Shown: positions 1-9,100, numbered from the stretch's first letter. The stretch is DNA of 64,000 bases from Pseudomonadota bacterium (GCA_021845595.1 JAJZVV010000013.1:1-64000); one strand, 5' to 3'. Numbers and translations: made by a program. Notes: generated by a model not told the origin, from the letters alone.

Positions 1-2171
1 GCGGCCTCGTGCTCGGCGGCGGCGCGGCCGATCTGCTCCTCCAGCGCGGCCAGCCGCGCGGCGGCGGTGGCGGCCTGGGTGGCGAGGCCGGCGGCGGCCT
101 GGCGCGCGCGCTCCAGCCGCGGTTCGGCCTCGCGCCGCGCCGCGCGCGCCCGCTGTTCGGCCTCGCCGGCTGCTCGGTCCTCGGCCTCGGCCGTGGCCAG
201 CGCCCTCGCCGCCGCGGCGGCGGCCTGCTCGGCTTCGGCGAGCTCCAGGCGCAAGGCGGCGAGCCGGTTGCGCTGGCGCAGCCGTACCGCCGCCGGGCGC
301 GGCGCCCCGGCGCGGATGCAATAGCCGTCCCAGCGCCACACCGCGCCCTCGGCGGAGACCAGCATCTGGCCCGGCGCCAGCGCCGGCTGCGCCGCCTCGG
401 CGGCGGCGGCGTCGGTGACGAGGCCGATCCGCCCCAGGGCGCGGCCGAGCGCGGGCGGCGCCTCGACGCTCTCGGCCAGCGGGCGGGCGCGCTCCGGCAG
501 CGGCGCCGGATCGAGCGGCGGCAACGCGCGCCAGTGCCGCGCGGCGGCGGGATCGGCGGCCGATTCCAGCTCCTCGCCGAGGGCGGCGCCGAGCGCGAGT
601 TCGAGCCCGGGCGGCACCGTCAGCGCATCGACCATGCGCGGCCAGCGCTCCTGGTCCTTGGCGCCGAGCAGCTCGGTCAGCGCGGCGGCCTCGGCGGCGA
701 GCCTGGCCCGGCGCGCGGCGGCGGCCGATTCGCCGGTGCGCGCGGCGGCCAGCCCGGCCTGCGCCGTCTGCCGCGCCTGCTCCGCCGCGGCCAGCGCCGT
801 GCGCGCCGTGGCCAGTGCCGCCTCCGCCGCGCCCTGCTCCGCCGCCGCCGCGTCGATCCGCTCGGGCGGGACGATCTGCACCCGCGCGCGCTCGGCCTCG
901 GCGCGGGCGAGATGCTCGCTCTGGCGGCGGTGGCGGGCCTCGGCCTCGGACAGTTCGCGCGTCAGGGACTGGGTCTCGGCGTCGAGCCGGGCGACGGTCT
1001 CGGTGCCGCGCTCGGCCGCGGCTTCCGCCGCGTGCAGCGCCGCCGCCGCCGCCTCGGCCTCCGTCTCCGCCGCGGCCAGACGCGCCGGATGCGCCGCCGC
1101 CTCCTCGGCCAGCGTCTCCGCCTCGCGCCCCAGGCGGGCGGCGGCGGCCTCGGCGTCGGCGGCGATCTGGCGGGCATGGCCGAGATCGCGCTCGATCTGG
1201 TCGTGCCGCGCCCGCGCCGCCGCCAGCGCCGCCCGCGCGCGGGTTTCCTCCTCGGCGACGCGCTCCTCGGCGAGGCGATGGCGTTCGAGCGCAGTGCGCG
1301 CCTCCGCCTCCGCCCCCCGCCGCGCCGGCAGCGCCTCGGCGCTTCCCTGCGCCAGGACGGCAGCGGCGCGCACCGCCGCCTCCCGTGCCGCCACCAGCGT
1401 CCGCGCCTCGGCCTCCGCCGTGTGCGCCTGCGCCCGCGCGTCCGTGACGCGGGCCTGCTGCACCCCGAGCAGTTCGGCCTCGGCGGCGCGGATGGCGGTG
1501 CCGACATTGCGGTAGCGATGCGCCTGGCGCGCCTGGCGCTGGAGCCCCTGAAGCTGGGACTCGAGCCCGCCGCGCAGATCCTCGGCCCGGCCGAGATTCG
1601 TCTCCGCCGCGCGCAGCTTCAGCTCGGCCTCGTGGCGCCGCGCGTGCAGCCCGGTGATGCCCGCCGCCTCCTCGAGAATGGCGCGGCGGTCGTCGGGCCG
1701 TGCGTTGACCAGCGCGCCGACGCGGCCCTGGCTGACCATCGCCGAGGCGCGCGCGCCGGAGGCGAGGTCGGCGAACAGGGTCTGCACGTCGCGCGCCCGC
1801 GCCTCGCGGCCATTGACGCGGTAGGCGCTGCCGCCGCCGCGCTCGATCCGCCGCGACACTTCCAGCTCCGGCGCCTCGTGCAGCGGCGGCGGCGCGATGC
1901 CGGCCGTCTCTTCCAGCGCCAGCGTCACCTCGGCGAGGTTGCGCGAGGGCCGGTGCGCGGTGCCGGCGAAGATGACGTCGTCCATCTCGTCCCCGCGCAG
2001 CGACCGGGCCGAGCTTTCGCCCATCACCCAGCGCAGCGCCTCGACGACGTTGGACTTGCCGCAGCCGTTGGGGCCGACGATGCCGGTCAGGCCGGGCTGG
2101 ATCTCGAGCTGCACCGGCTCGGCGAAGCTCTTGAACCCGGCGATGCGCAGACGGGCGAACCTGACCGGCAC
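1..2171 (-). CDS. smc: Chromosome segregation protein SMC (N-terminal 723 residues, cut by window edge)
   Basis: ATPase that organises and helps segregate the chromosome as a dimer with ScpA/ScpB. The minus-strand frame opens with the typical alphaproteobacterial start region (FARLRIAGFKSF) and a Walker A motif GPNGCGKSN at about residues 33-41, then a long Ala/Glu/Arg-rich coiled coil and a hinge-like globular region around residues 480-600, followed by the return coiled coil. The C-terminal signature and Walker B half lies beyond position 1. I chose a GTG start at 2171 because it gives the family N-terminus directly and sits 10 bp behind the dsbA-like stop. No ATG exists in a suitable place. 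The very GC-rich coiled coil creates a 731-codon open frame on the opposite strand that is an artefact. Identity is firm; the exact start is inferred. Confidence 0.93.
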   Translation of the reverse strand, partial: MPVRFARLRIAGFKSFAEPVQLEIQPGLTGIVGPNGCGKSNVVEALRWVMGESSARSLRGDEMDDVIFAGTAHRPSRNLAEVTLALEETAGIAPPPLHEAPELEVSRRIERGGGSAYRVNGREARARDVQTLFADLASGARASAMVSQGRVGALVNARPDDRRAILEEAAGITGLHARRHEAELKLRAAETNLGRAEDLRGGLESQLQGLQRQARQAHRYRNVGTAIRAAEAELLGVQQARVTDARAQAHTAEAEARTLVAAREAAVRAAAVLAQGSAEALPARRGAEAEARTALERHRLAEERVAEEETRARAALAAARARHDQIERDLGHARQIAADAEAAAARLGREAETLAEEAAAHPARLAAAETEAEAAAAALHAAEAAAERGTETVARLDAETQSLTRELSEAEARHRRQSEHLARAEAERARVQIVPPERIDAAAAEQGAAEAALATARTALAAAEQARQTAQAGLAAARTGESAAAARRARLAAEAAALTELLGAKDQERWPRMVDALTVPPGLELALGAALGEELESAADPAAARHWRALPPLDPAPLPERARPLAESVEAPPALGRALGRIGLVTDAAAAEAAQPALAPGQMLVSAEGAVWRWDGYCIRAGAPRPAAVRLRQRNRLAALRLELAEAEQAAAAAARALATAEAEDRAAGEAEQRARAARREAEPRLERARQAAAGLATQAATAAARLAALEEQIGRAAAEHEA

Positions 2172-2181
2172 GCGGCGCGCC

Positions 2182-2784
2182 TCACCCGGCCGTTTCGGCG
2201 ATGAACTTGCTGAACGCCTCGAAGTTCATCTCGCCGGCGCGAACCTTGCCGTTGCAGACGAAGGTCGGGGTCGAGTTGATGCCGAACTCCTTCTCCGAGG
2301 CCTGCTGGTCGGCCAGGATCTCCTTGGCGAACGCCTCGTCGTTGACCGTGGCGTCGAAGGTCTCGCGCGAGAGGCCGGCGAGCATGGCCATTTTCTGCAA
2401 TTCGTCGATCGGCATCGCCTGGCGGTTGAAGGCCCAGCGGTCCTGGCTGGCGAACAGGGCGGCGACGAACGGCTCGTAGCGGTCCGCCGGCAGCGCACGG
2501 GCGACCATGGCGGCGGCGAGCGCCAGCCGGTCGAGCGGGAAATCGCGGTAGATCATCTGCAGCTTGCCCGGCTCGATGAGCTCCTTCGTCACCTGCGGCA
2601 TGGTCTCGCGCGAGAAGGCGGCGCAATGGGTGCAGGTGAGGGAGAAGAACTCCGTGACCTTCACCTTGGCATCCGGGCTGCCGAAGGTCCGCGGCCCGAG
2701 TCGGGCATCCGCCGCCCAGGCGAAGTGCGGCAGCAAAGGCGCTGAAGCTACAACAGATAGTAGGGTTCGTCGCAGTATCCGCAT
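2182..2784 (-). CDS. DsbA-family thioredoxin-like thiol:disulfide protein
   Basis: Exported thiol oxidoreductase of 200 residues. An N-terminal signal peptide (RR, then a hydrophobic stretch ending at AWA about residue 24) is followed by a thioredoxin fold with the redox motif CTHC at residues 51-54 (EFFSLTCTHC) and the cis-proline segment NSTPTFVCNGK near residue 175. The helical insertion between them matches the DsbA/DsbG-like group (thioredoxin_4). It probably acts in the periplasm; whether as oxidase or isomerase cannot be told from sequence. It lies 10 bp upstream of smc and 27 bp downstream of the DUF721 gene on the same strand, suggesting a shared transcript. A DUF721, DsbA-like, smc order is frequent in alphaproteobacteria (general knowledge). 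Confidence 0.9.
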   Translation of the reverse strand: MRILRRTLLSVVASAPLLPHFAWAADARLGPRTFGSPDAKVKVTEFFSLTCTHCAAFSRETMPQVTKELIEPGKLQMIYRDFPLDRLALAAAMVARALPADRYEPFVAALFASQDRWAFNRQAMPIDELQKMAMLAGLSRETFDATVNDEAFAKEILADQQASEKEFGINSTPTFVCNGKVRAGEMNFEAFSKFIAETAG

Positions 2785-2811
2785 GATGTCCTCTATATAT
2801 GGTATTCTACT

Positions 2812-3378
2812 CTAAGCTGTGTCCGGCCGTCGAGCGGTTCGGCGCGGGGGCGGCGTCTCGGCCAGCACGGCGCGGCCGAGGGTGAGAAGAGCGTCGCGCA
2901 ACGGCCCGTCCGGCAGCGCGGCGACGGCGGCGGTGGCGCGTGCGTCCGCGGCGGCAAGATCCGGCCGCGCCCGGCCGGCCGGCGCGGGCGGCGCCGGCGG
3001 CGGCATCTGGACGAAGCGCAGCCGCTGCACCGCGTCGCGGCCGAGATGACGATTGACGCGTTCGCTGAGCGCTGCCGCGAGATGCTGCAATTCCAACGCG
3101 ATCGGTCCCGAACACGCGATCGTCAGTGTGCCGGAGGCAAGCCGCTGCGGTGCGGTCTCGGCGGCCAGCCGCGGCCCGACGATCTCGGCCCAGTCCAGGC
3201 GCAGCGTCGTCGCCGCGGCGTGGCGGCCACGCAGCGCGGCGCGGGTCACCCCAGGCAGCAGCGCCGCCAGCGGGCGTGGACCATAGACGTGGCGCTTCTC
3301 CTCCACTGCTGCCGCCTCCGCCGGCGCGCGCTTGCCGCGCCCGTCGGGGGCGGCCATATCCGGGACCGTGTCCGTCAT
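2812..3378 (-). CDS. DUF721 (DciA-like) domain protein
   Basis: A 188-residue protein. After a charged N-terminus, residues about 30-115 match the DUF721 pattern: RPLAALLPGVTRAALRG, then a DWAEIVGP segment, and a strand-rich part ending TIACSGPIALELQ followed by a helix with INRHLG-type sequence. DUF721 includes DciA, the ancestral loader of the DnaB helicase, but alphaproteobacterial members have not all been tested, so that role is an inference. The C-terminal 70 residues are Ala/Pro/Arg-rich and low complexity. Its ATG start overlaps the GTG start of the divergent mutY by 11 bp, so the two genes must share overlapping control sequences. Confidence 0.82.
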   Translation of the reverse strand: MTDTVPDMAAPDGRGKRAPAEAAAVEEKRHVYGPRPLAALLPGVTRAALRGRHAAATTLRLDWAEIVGPRLAAETAPQRLASGTLTIACSGPIALELQHLAAALSERVNRHLGRDAVQRLRFVQMPPPAPPAPAGRARPDLAAADARATAAVAALPDGPLRDALLTLGRAVLAETPPPRRTARRPDTA

Positions 3379-4480
3379 CGCCGCCCGTCCCGCGCCTCAG
3401 CGCCCCCTGCCCTTCGCGGCCGAGACGATCGCGGCCGGCCTGCTCGACTGGTATGGCGGCAACCGCCGCGATCTTCCCTGGCGCGCCCAACCCGGCGTGA
3501 CCCAGGACCCTTACCGCGTCTGGCTCAGCGAGATCATGCTGCAGCAGACCACGGTCACGGCGGTGCGACCCTACTACGAAAACTTCCTGGCGCGATTCCC
3601 CACCGTCGAATCGTTGGCCGCCGCCGACGCGGACGCGGTGATGGCCGCCTGGGCCGGGCTCGGCTACTACGCCCGCGCCCGCAATCTTCATGCCTGCGCC
3701 CGCGCGGTCGCGGCGCGCGGCGGGTTTCCCACCAGTATCGAGGGGCTGCAGGCGCTGCCCGGCATCGGCGCCTATACCGCCGCCGCGGTCGGCGCCATCG
3801 CCTTCGGCCGGCCGGCGGTGCCGGTGGACGGCAATGTCACCCGCATCCTCGCCCGCCTCGCCGCCATCGCCGCGCCGCTGAACCAGGCTCGTGCCGCGAT
3901 CGGCGCGGCGGCAGCCTCGCTCGCCGCGACCAGAGCGGCGCGGACCCGGGCCGGCGATCTGGCGCAGGCGCTGTTCGATCTCGGCGCCGGGATCTGCACG
4001 CCCGCCGCGCCGCGCTGCGCCGCCTGCCCGTGCCGCGCGGAATGCGCGGCGGCGCGACTGGGGCTGGCCGAGGCGCTGCCGAACAAGCCGCCGCGTGCGG
4101 CCCGGCCGCGCCGGTTCGGGGTGCACTTCTGGCTCGAGGACGCGGCCGGACGCGTGCTTTTGCGCCGCCGCCCGCCGCGCGGCCTGCTCGGCGGCATGAA
4201 CGAGCTGCCCGGCCCGGCCTGGCGCGCCGCTCCCTATGCTGAGGCCGAGGCGCTCGCCGCCGCGCCGGCGCCGGCCGCCTGGCGCCGCGCCGGCGAGGTG
4301 CACCACGTCTTCACCCATTTCGAGCTGACCGTGACCGTGTTCGCCGCCCGGGTCGAGCGGATCGTGGCCGAGGGCAGCCTCTGCGCTCGCACCGGCCTGG
4401 GCAGCGCCGCGCTGCCCTCGCTGATGCGCAAATGCGCCGCCCTCGCCGCCGCCCAACCGGCTGGGCTGGCAGCCGGATGA
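3368..4480 (+). CDS. mutY: A/G-specific adenine glycosylase MutY
   Basis: Base-excision repair enzyme that removes adenine mispaired with 8-oxoguanine. Visible parts, counted from a GTG start at 3368 (370 aa): LSEIMLQQT with catalytic Glu55; helix-hairpin-helix LPGIGAYTA about 130-137; catalytic Asp154 in VPVDGNVTR; [4Fe-4S] ligands C210-X6-C217-X2-C220-X5-C226; and a C-terminal NUDIX-like 8-oxoG recognition domain (about 240-360, including VHHVFTHFEL). An ATG at 3332 would add 12 residues but extends further into the divergent DUF721 gene, so GTG 3368 (MSVIAARPA) is preferred. The stop overlaps the start of the next gene by ATGA. Confidence 0.95.
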   Translation: MSVIAARPAPQRPLPFAAETIAAGLLDWYGGNRRDLPWRAQPGVTQDPYRVWLSEIMLQQTTVTAVRPYYENFLARFPTVESLAAADADAVMAAWAGLGYYARARNLHACARAVAARGGFPTSIEGLQALPGIGAYTAAAVGAIAFGRPAVPVDGNVTRILARLAAIAAPLNQARAAIGAAAASLAATRAARTRAGDLAQALFDLGAGICTPAAPRCAACPCRAECAAARLGLAEALPNKPPRAARPRRFGVHFWLEDAAGRVLLRRRPPRGLLGGMNELPGPAWRAAPYAEAEALAAAPAPAAWRRAGEVHHVFTHFELTVTVFAARVERIVAEGSLCARTGLGSAALPSLMRKCAALAAAQPAGLAAG

Positions 4481-5769
4481 GCGCGCCGCGCCGCGCCGCG
4501 ATTGGCTTCGCGCTGTTCACGCTGGCGATCGACGCGCTCGGCATCGGGCTGATCATCCCCATCGTTCCGGCCCTGGTGCGCGAGCTCTCCGGCGGCGATG
4601 CGGCGGGCGCCTCGGGCTGGATGGGCGTGCTGGTGGCGAGCTTCGCCGCCACCCAGTTCCTCGCCGCCCCGGTGCTCGGGGCGCTCTCCGACCGCTTCGG
4701 CCGCCGCCCGGTGATCCTGCTCTCGGTGGCCGGGCTCGGCGCCAACTACGTCGTGCTGGCGCTGGCGCCCTCGATCGGCTGGCTGTTCCTCGGCCGCCTC
4801 CTGGCCGGCGCGACCTCGGCCAATATCTCCGCCACCACCGCCTACATCGCCGACCTGACGCCGCCGGAAAAGCGCGCGGCCCGGTTCGGGCTGGTGGGCG
4901 CGACCTTCGGCCTCGGCTTCGTGCTCGGCCCCGCGCTCGGCGGGCTGCTCGGCGCCTACGGGCTGCGCATGCCGTTCGCGGTCGCCGCCGGACTGGCCGG
5001 GGCGAACGCGCTGTTCGGCCTGGCGATGCTGCCCGAATCGCTGCCGCCGGAGCGGCGGCGGCCGTTCGTCTGGCTGCGCGCCAACCCGGTCGGCTCGCTC
5101 GGCACGCTGGTGGCAGATCCGGTGACGGCGCGGCTCTCGGCGGCCTGGTGCTTCACCTGGTTCGGTCTCGGCGCGCTGCAGAGCGTGTTCGTGCTCTATA
5201 CCGGCCTCGTGCTCGGCTGGGGCACGGCCGAGAATGGCACCGCGCTGGCCGTTTCCGGGCTCGGCTCGGCGCTGGTCCAGGGCGTGCTGATCCGCCGCGT
5301 CATCGTCTGGCTCGGCGAGCGGCGCACGTTTCTCGTCGGCTGCCTGTTCAGCGCCGCCGGCTACGCCACCTTCGCCGCCGCCGGCCAGAGCTGGATGATT
5401 TATGCCGGAATGGGGCTGCTCGCCTTCGGCGCGCTGAACACGCCGAGCCTCCGGGCGATGATCTCACGCCGCGCCGGCCCGGAGCGGCAGGGCGAGATGC
5501 AGGGAGCGCTGGCGGCGCTGCAGAGCCTGGTCTCGGTCGGCGCGCCGGTGCTCGGCGCCAGCCTGTTCGGCGCCTTTGCCCGGCCCGGCGCCGCGCTGCA
5601 CTTCCCGGGCGCGCCGATGCTGCTCGCCGCGCTCGCCTATCTCGCCGCCGCCGCCGTCGCCGCCACGCTGACGCCGGCGGCGCTGGACGCGGAGCTCAAC
5701 CCGCCTTCGGCGCCGCCGGCCGCGCCCACTGCGCCAGATGCGGCCCCAGCTCATGGTCCGGCACCTTGA
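4477..5769 (+). CDS. MFS transporter, TetA-like drug/metabolite efflux family
   Basis: A 430-residue major facilitator with about twelve membrane segments. The first helix (LFTLAIDALGIGLIIPIVPAL) carries the D-x-x-G-x-G-x-x-P pattern typical of the Tet/TCR class of proton antiporters, and the loop 2-3 motif A (GALSDRFGRRPVIL) is intact. Helix 5 has the exporter-type GxxxGPxxGG (LGFVLGPALGGLLG). The family pumps out tetracycline-like compounds in exchange for protons, but chromosomal homologues often have unknown substrates, so no resistance phenotype should be assumed. It starts inside the mutY stop (ATGA), implying translational coupling. Its 3' end overlaps the convergent Host_attach gene by 74 bp. 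Confidence 0.88.
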   Translation: MSAPRRAAIGFALFTLAIDALGIGLIIPIVPALVRELSGGDAAGASGWMGVLVASFAATQFLAAPVLGALSDRFGRRPVILLSVAGLGANYVVLALAPSIGWLFLGRLLAGATSANISATTAYIADLTPPEKRAARFGLVGATFGLGFVLGPALGGLLGAYGLRMPFAVAAGLAGANALFGLAMLPESLPPERRRPFVWLRANPVGSLGTLVADPVTARLSAAWCFTWFGLGALQSVFVLYTGLVLGWGTAENGTALAVSGLGSALVQGVLIRRVIVWLGERRTFLVGCLFSAAGYATFAAAGQSWMIYAGMGLLAFGALNTPSLRAMISRRAGPERQGEMQGALAALQSLVSVGAPVLGASLFGAFARPGAALHFPGAPMLLAALAYLAAAAVAATLTPAALDAELNPPSAPPAAPTAPDAAPAHGPAP

Positions 5770-6166
5770 CGAGATCCTTGCCGAGCGTGCCGATCACCTT
5801 GGCCGCTGCGCCGCGATCCAGCGCATCGCGCAGATCGGCGATTTCCCCGGGCGGAACGGCCAGAACCAGCTCGTCGAACGCACCCTCGGCCGCGGCCTGG
5901 TTGATCTGGCCGGCGACGGACTGAAGGAAGCGCTGCTTCGCCATCGCGTGCGGGTCGTGCTTCGGCGCGATGGCGTGGCGGGTGCTGCCGGAACTCTCGA
6001 AGGCGCGGCCCGGAGCATCGGTGCCGAGGTCGGTGCTGCGCTTATGCGCGGTTGCGGAATCCTCCGCCCGCTCGGTGTGGAAGGCGCCGGCGGCGGGGCC
6101 GGGGACGACGATACGGGCATGCTCGCCGTCGGTGATCACGATCCAGAGGCGCTTGCGCTGCGGCAT
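5696..6166 (-). CDS. Host_attach family protein (attachment-related, AtsE-like)
   Basis: A 156-residue soluble protein of the Host_attach family (PF10116). It begins LWIVITDGEHARIV, the characteristic first strand that recalls an RNase H/eRF1-like fold, followed by a variable loop (FHTERAEDSATAHKRSTDLGTDAPGRAFES) and a conserved helix-strand C-terminus (FLQSVAGQINQAAAEGAFDELVLAVPP, then ALDRGAAAKVIGTLGKDLVKVP). The family name comes from plant-surface attachment genes in Agrobacterium; the biochemical role is unknown. The start is supported by an AGGAGAG ribosome site nine bases upstream. The last 74 bp overlap the end of the MFS gene on the other strand. Confidence 0.85.
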   Translation of the reverse strand: MPQRKRLWIVITDGEHARIVVPGPAAGAFHTERAEDSATAHKRSTDLGTDAPGRAFESSGSTRHAIAPKHDPHAMAKQRFLQSVAGQINQAAAEGAFDELVLAVPPGEIADLRDALDRGAAAKVIGTLGKDLVKVPDHELGPHLAQWARPAAPKAG

Positions 6167-6233
6167 GACGGGCTCTCCTGTTCCGTTTCGACGCAGGAAT
6201 ACATCGTTCCGCGGCCGCGCGCCTTGCGCTCGA

Positions 6234-7334
6234 TCAATCCCCTCCGGCTTCCGCCGTCTCCGGCGTGATCGCGGCCCTGAGCGCGTCCAGCGGCACGAGC
6301 GCCCCGTCGCGCTCGACGTGCCAGAACATCCAGCCATTGCACGAGGGCGCGTTCTGCACCGCGGCACCGACCTGATGGATCGAGCCCTGCGCGGTGCCGG
6401 CGGTGATCGAGCCGTCGGCGCCGACGGTGGCGGTGACCCGGCGCAGCCGGTCGACCAGCAGGCTGCCCGGCGCCACCAGCCCGCGCTCGACCAGGCTGCC
6501 GAAGGGGACGCGCGGACGCTCGCGCCGCGAGGGCGTGACGGCGAGGCCGCCGGCGGGCATGCGCGCCACCTGGCGCACCCGCGCCAGCGCCGCCTCGACA
6601 TAGGCGGGATGGCGCTCGATGCCGATGAAATGGCGCTCCAGCCGCCGCGCCACGGCGGCGGTGGTGCCGCTGCCGAGGAACGGGTCGAGCACGACGTCGC
6701 CGGGCACCGTGCTGGCCAGCAATACCCGGTGCAGCAGCGCCTCCGGCTTCTGCGTCGGGTGGAGCTTCAGGCCATGGGCGTTGCGCAGCCGCTCGGCGCC
6801 GGTGCAGAGCGGCAGGAACCAGTCGCTGCGCATCTGCACGTCGTCGTTCAGCGCCTTCATCGCTTGGTAGTTGAAGCGATGGCGCGAATCCCGCCCGCGC
6901 GCCGCCCAGATCAGCGTCTCATGCGCATTGGTGAAACGTCGGCCGCGGAAGTTCGGCATCGGGTTGGCCTTGCGCCAGACCACGTCGTTCAGGATCCAGA
7001 ACCCGAGATCCTGCAGGATGGCGCCGAGGCGGAAGATGTTGTGATAGGCGCCGATCACCCACAGCGTGCCGTCCTTGCGCAGCAGCCGCCGGCACTCGCC
7101 GAGCCACTCGCGGGAGAAGGCGTCGTAGGCGGCGAAATCGTCGAACCGGTCCCAGTCGTCGTCGACGCCGTCGACCAGACTGTCATCGGGCCGGCGCAGT
7201 TCGCCGCGCAACTGCAGATTGTAGGGGGGGTCGGCGAAGACGCAGTCGATCGACCCGGACGGAAGCATGCGCATCATGCGCACAGCGTCGCCCAGGAGAA
7301 TCTGATCGAGCGGCAGTTCGCGGGCGATTTCCAC
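6234..7334 (-). CDS. ccrM: Cell-cycle DNA adenine methyltransferase CcrM (GANTC)
   Basis: N6-adenine methyltransferase that in alphaproteobacteria methylates GANTC at the end of replication and times cell-cycle transcription. The protein (366 aa from GTG 7334) follows Caulobacter CcrM closely: catalytic motif DPPYNLQL at 35-42, [10 protein letters not shown] and [12 protein letters not shown] near 95-122, [10 protein letters not shown] at 192-201, and SAM-binding motif DPFLGSGTT at 217-225. The C-terminal CcrM-specific extension ([16 protein letters not shown] to NGWMFWH) is complete. I preferred GTG 7334 because GGAGGT lies upstream and the length suits the family (about 358 aa); an in-frame ATG at 7415 overlaps rnhB and has no ribosome site. 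Adjacent to rnhB, a common arrangement. Confidence 0.95.
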   Translation of the reverse strand: MEIARELPLDQILLGDAVRMMRMLPSGSIDCVFADPPYNLQLRGELRRPDDSLVDGVDDDWDRFDDFAAYDAFSREWLGECRRLLRKDGTLWVIGAYHNIFRLGAILQDLGFWILNDVVWRKANPMPNFRGRRFTNAHETLIWAARGRDSRHRFNYQAMKALNDDVQMRSDWFLPLCTGAERLRNAHGLKLHPTQKPEALLHRVLLASTVPGDVVLDPFLGSGTTAAVARRLERHFIGIERHPAYVEAALARVRQVARMPAGGLAVTPSRRERPRVPFGSLVERGLVAPGSLLVDRLRRVTATVGADGSITAGTAQGSIHQVGAAVQNAPSCNGWMFWHVERDGALVPLDALRAAITPETAEAGGD

Positions 7335-7389
7335 TGCGGCGGCCGACCTCCAGGGCTGGCGGATATGGTGGCGTCGGCCGCGGGCAGCG

Positions 7390-8007
7390 TCAATCCGCCG
7401 CGCCCGCCGCGTCATCGGGAACCGACCCGAACCCGGCGCGGTGATGGCGGCAAGCGCCATGGCGGACGAGGGCATCGCGGTGGAACCCGGTGCCGTAGCC
7501 GGCGTTGCGCTCCCAGCCATAGTGCGGGAACCGCAGCGCCAGCCGCGCCATCAGCCGGTCCCGCACCACTTTGGCGACGATCGAGGCGGCGGCGATGGAA
7601 AGCGAGCTGGCATCGCCGCCCGGCACGCAGCGCAGCTTGCAGGCGAGCGGTGGCGGCTGGTTGCCGTCGATCAGCGCCAGATCCGGCGGCGCGGCCAGCC
7701 GCGCGACCGCTCGGCGCATCGCAAGGAGCGTCGCTTGAAGAATGTTTATGCGGGCTATCTCACTCACCGAGGCGGCGCCGAGAGTGATCTCGACCGCGGC
7801 GTGCGCGGCGAGCGCGGCATAGGCTTCCTGGCGCCGGGCCGCCGAAAGCGCCTTCGAATCGTCGATCAGCCGCGCCAGGGCGGCAGGCGGCGGGCGGCGG
7901 AAGATGACCGCGGCGGCCAGCACCGGCCCGGCGAGCGCGCCACGGCCGACTTCGTCCACGCCGGCGACGCGCCCACCCGCCCGGCGCTCGATGAGGAAGT
8001 CCGGCAT
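7390..8007 (-). CDS. rnhB: Ribonuclease HII
   Basis: Removes ribonucleotides and RNA primers from RNA-DNA hybrids. The 205-residue protein has the family hallmarks: [14 protein letters not shown] with catalytic Asp18-Glu19, [12 protein letters not shown], the ALIDGN strand carrying the third acidic residue (near 115), [17 protein letters not shown], and the ending [24 protein letters not shown] strong GGGAGGGG ribosome site precedes the ATG. It lies 55 bp upstream of the ccrM start and probably shares its transcript. Confidence 0.95.
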   Translation of the reverse strand: MPDFLIERRAGGRVAGVDEVGRGALAGPVLAAAVIFRRPPPAALARLIDDSKALSAARRQEAYAALAAHAAVEITLGAASVSEIARINILQATLLAMRRAVARLAAPPDLALIDGNQPPPLACKLRCVPGGDASSLSIAAASIVAKVVRDRLMARLALRFPHYGWERNAGYGTGFHRDALVRHGACRHHRAGFGSVPDDAAGAAD

Positions 8008-8076
8008 CGCGCCCCTCCCGCTCTGGATGCCCGCTCGGCGAATATGTGAGCGAAGCGGGGCGCGATGAAAACCGGG

Positions 8077-8757
8077 TCAGCCCTTGAGCGCGGCCCGCAG
8101 CGGTGCCGCGGCCGGGTTCGTCGCCTTGCCGGCGATGATGTCGGCTGCCGTCACCGGCGCGCCGTAATAGGACCGATCCAGACCGGGCCGCTGGGCGATG
8201 TCGCTGCCGGACACCGCCAGGCCGCCGAAGGCGCCAGAGGATTTCGACCACACCACGACGTCCGCCCCGGCGAGCTGCTCCTGGGTTGCGGTATTGAGAT
8301 CGGCGAGGGCGACCCCGGCCTGCGCCTTCAGGCTGAAGCTGCTGCTCTGCAGCAGCCCGTCGAACGCCTTCTGCGACATGATGAACATGACGATGGCGCT
8401 CTCCTCGACCCCGAGCTGCAGGCCGACCGAGACCGAGGTCGATTCGTAGAACGCCGGATCGCTCCACCCGGCGGCGCCGCGCGCCAGCAGCACGCCCTGG
8501 CCGTGCGACGCGCCGATGCCGATGCCGCCCTTGACCATGTCCGGGAAGATCAGCACCGCTTTGGCCCGCTGCAGCAGGCCGGCGATCTTGGTCCCGGCGC
8601 TGGCCCGCATCACGCCGACGGTGTGCGTCGCCTGATCGACGGTCGATTGCGCATCGGCGACCCGCTCCTGTTTCGATTCCATGCCCATGCCGGAGCACCC
8701 GGCCAGGATCGTGCCACCGATGAGGGTGATCGCGGCGCGACGGGATTGGTTCACCAT
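8077..8757 (-). CDS. SYLF-domain lipoprotein (DUF500/Ysc84-like)
   Basis: A 226-residue lipoprotein. The signal peptide ends in a lipobox (GGTILAGC, Cys at about 21). The mature part shows the SYLF-type sequence: LLQRAKAVLIFPDMVKGGIGIGASHGQGVLL, then GWSDPAFYESTSVSVGLQLGVEES and VMFIMSQKAFDGLL, and VVVWSKSSGAFGGLAVSGSDIAQR. SYLF domains bind phospholipids in eukaryotic Ysc84/SH3YL1; the bacterial role is not established but envelope lipid or stress functions are plausible. GGGAGAG lies eight bases before the ATG. It stands alone, with a long divergent intergenic region upstream. Confidence 0.87.
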   Translation of the reverse strand: MVNQSRRAAITLIGGTILAGCSGMGMESKQERVADAQSTVDQATHTVGVMRASAGTKIAGLLQRAKAVLIFPDMVKGGIGIGASHGQGVLLARGAAGWSDPAFYESTSVSVGLQLGVEESAIVMFIMSQKAFDGLLQSSSFSLKAQAGVALADLNTATQEQLAGADVVVWSKSSGAFGGLAVSGSDIAQRPGLDRSYYGAPVTAADIIAGKATNPAAAPLRAALKG

Positions 8758-9100
8758 GAGCTTGCTCTCCCTTGAATATGGCCGATATCCGGCGTCTCAT
8801 ATCGAGTAGGCGAAGCAATGTTGATGATCGACGTTCTCACGAATTCCTCGCTGACGCCAGGAATGTGATACTGGATTGCGATAACAGAGCGGCGCGGCGA
8901 CGGCAATATCGCCATCGGGGCCAGACCGAGACCGCCGGTGTTGTTATTTTTTATTCGGAACGGTACCGCCGCGCGGAGGGCGCCCTCCATCTCCGATGAG
9001 GCGGTGCCGCGCGGCCCCCGGTGACAGGCCGGCGCACCGCCTCTACTGTCGCCACGCCCAGCGGCGGGGGTCGCGGGTCGTGGCGGGGGCGGGGGCGGGC
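8758..9100. other. 343-bp divergent intergenic region
   Basis: No credible gene. It separates the SYLF lipoprotein (minus) from the GST gene (plus) and must hold both promoters. The part at 8760-8960 is clearly AT-richer than its surroundings, with runs such as TTGTTATTTTTTATTC at 8941-8956. A perfect 14-bp palindrome, GGAGGGCGCCCTCC, lies at 8975-8988 and is followed by GC-rich sequence. I could not assign specific promoter elements with confidence. Confidence 0.5.

Noticed and set aside
9-2204. 731-codon plus-strand open frame opposite smc
   Set aside because: Translation is Arg/Gly/Ala/Leu-rich with no motif; the minus strand encodes an unmistakable SMC. It is a GC-driven antisense frame.
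4477-5769. Tetracycline resistance gene
   Set aside because: The TetA-like class pattern alone does not establish the substrate; the gene is coupled to mutY in a core block and has no adjacent TetR repressor.
8975-8988. Perfect palindrome GGAGGGCGCCCTCC as an operator
   Set aside because: In GC-rich intergenic DNA such a palindrome can occur by chance, and it is not placed against a recognisable promoter; noted only within the intergenic entry.
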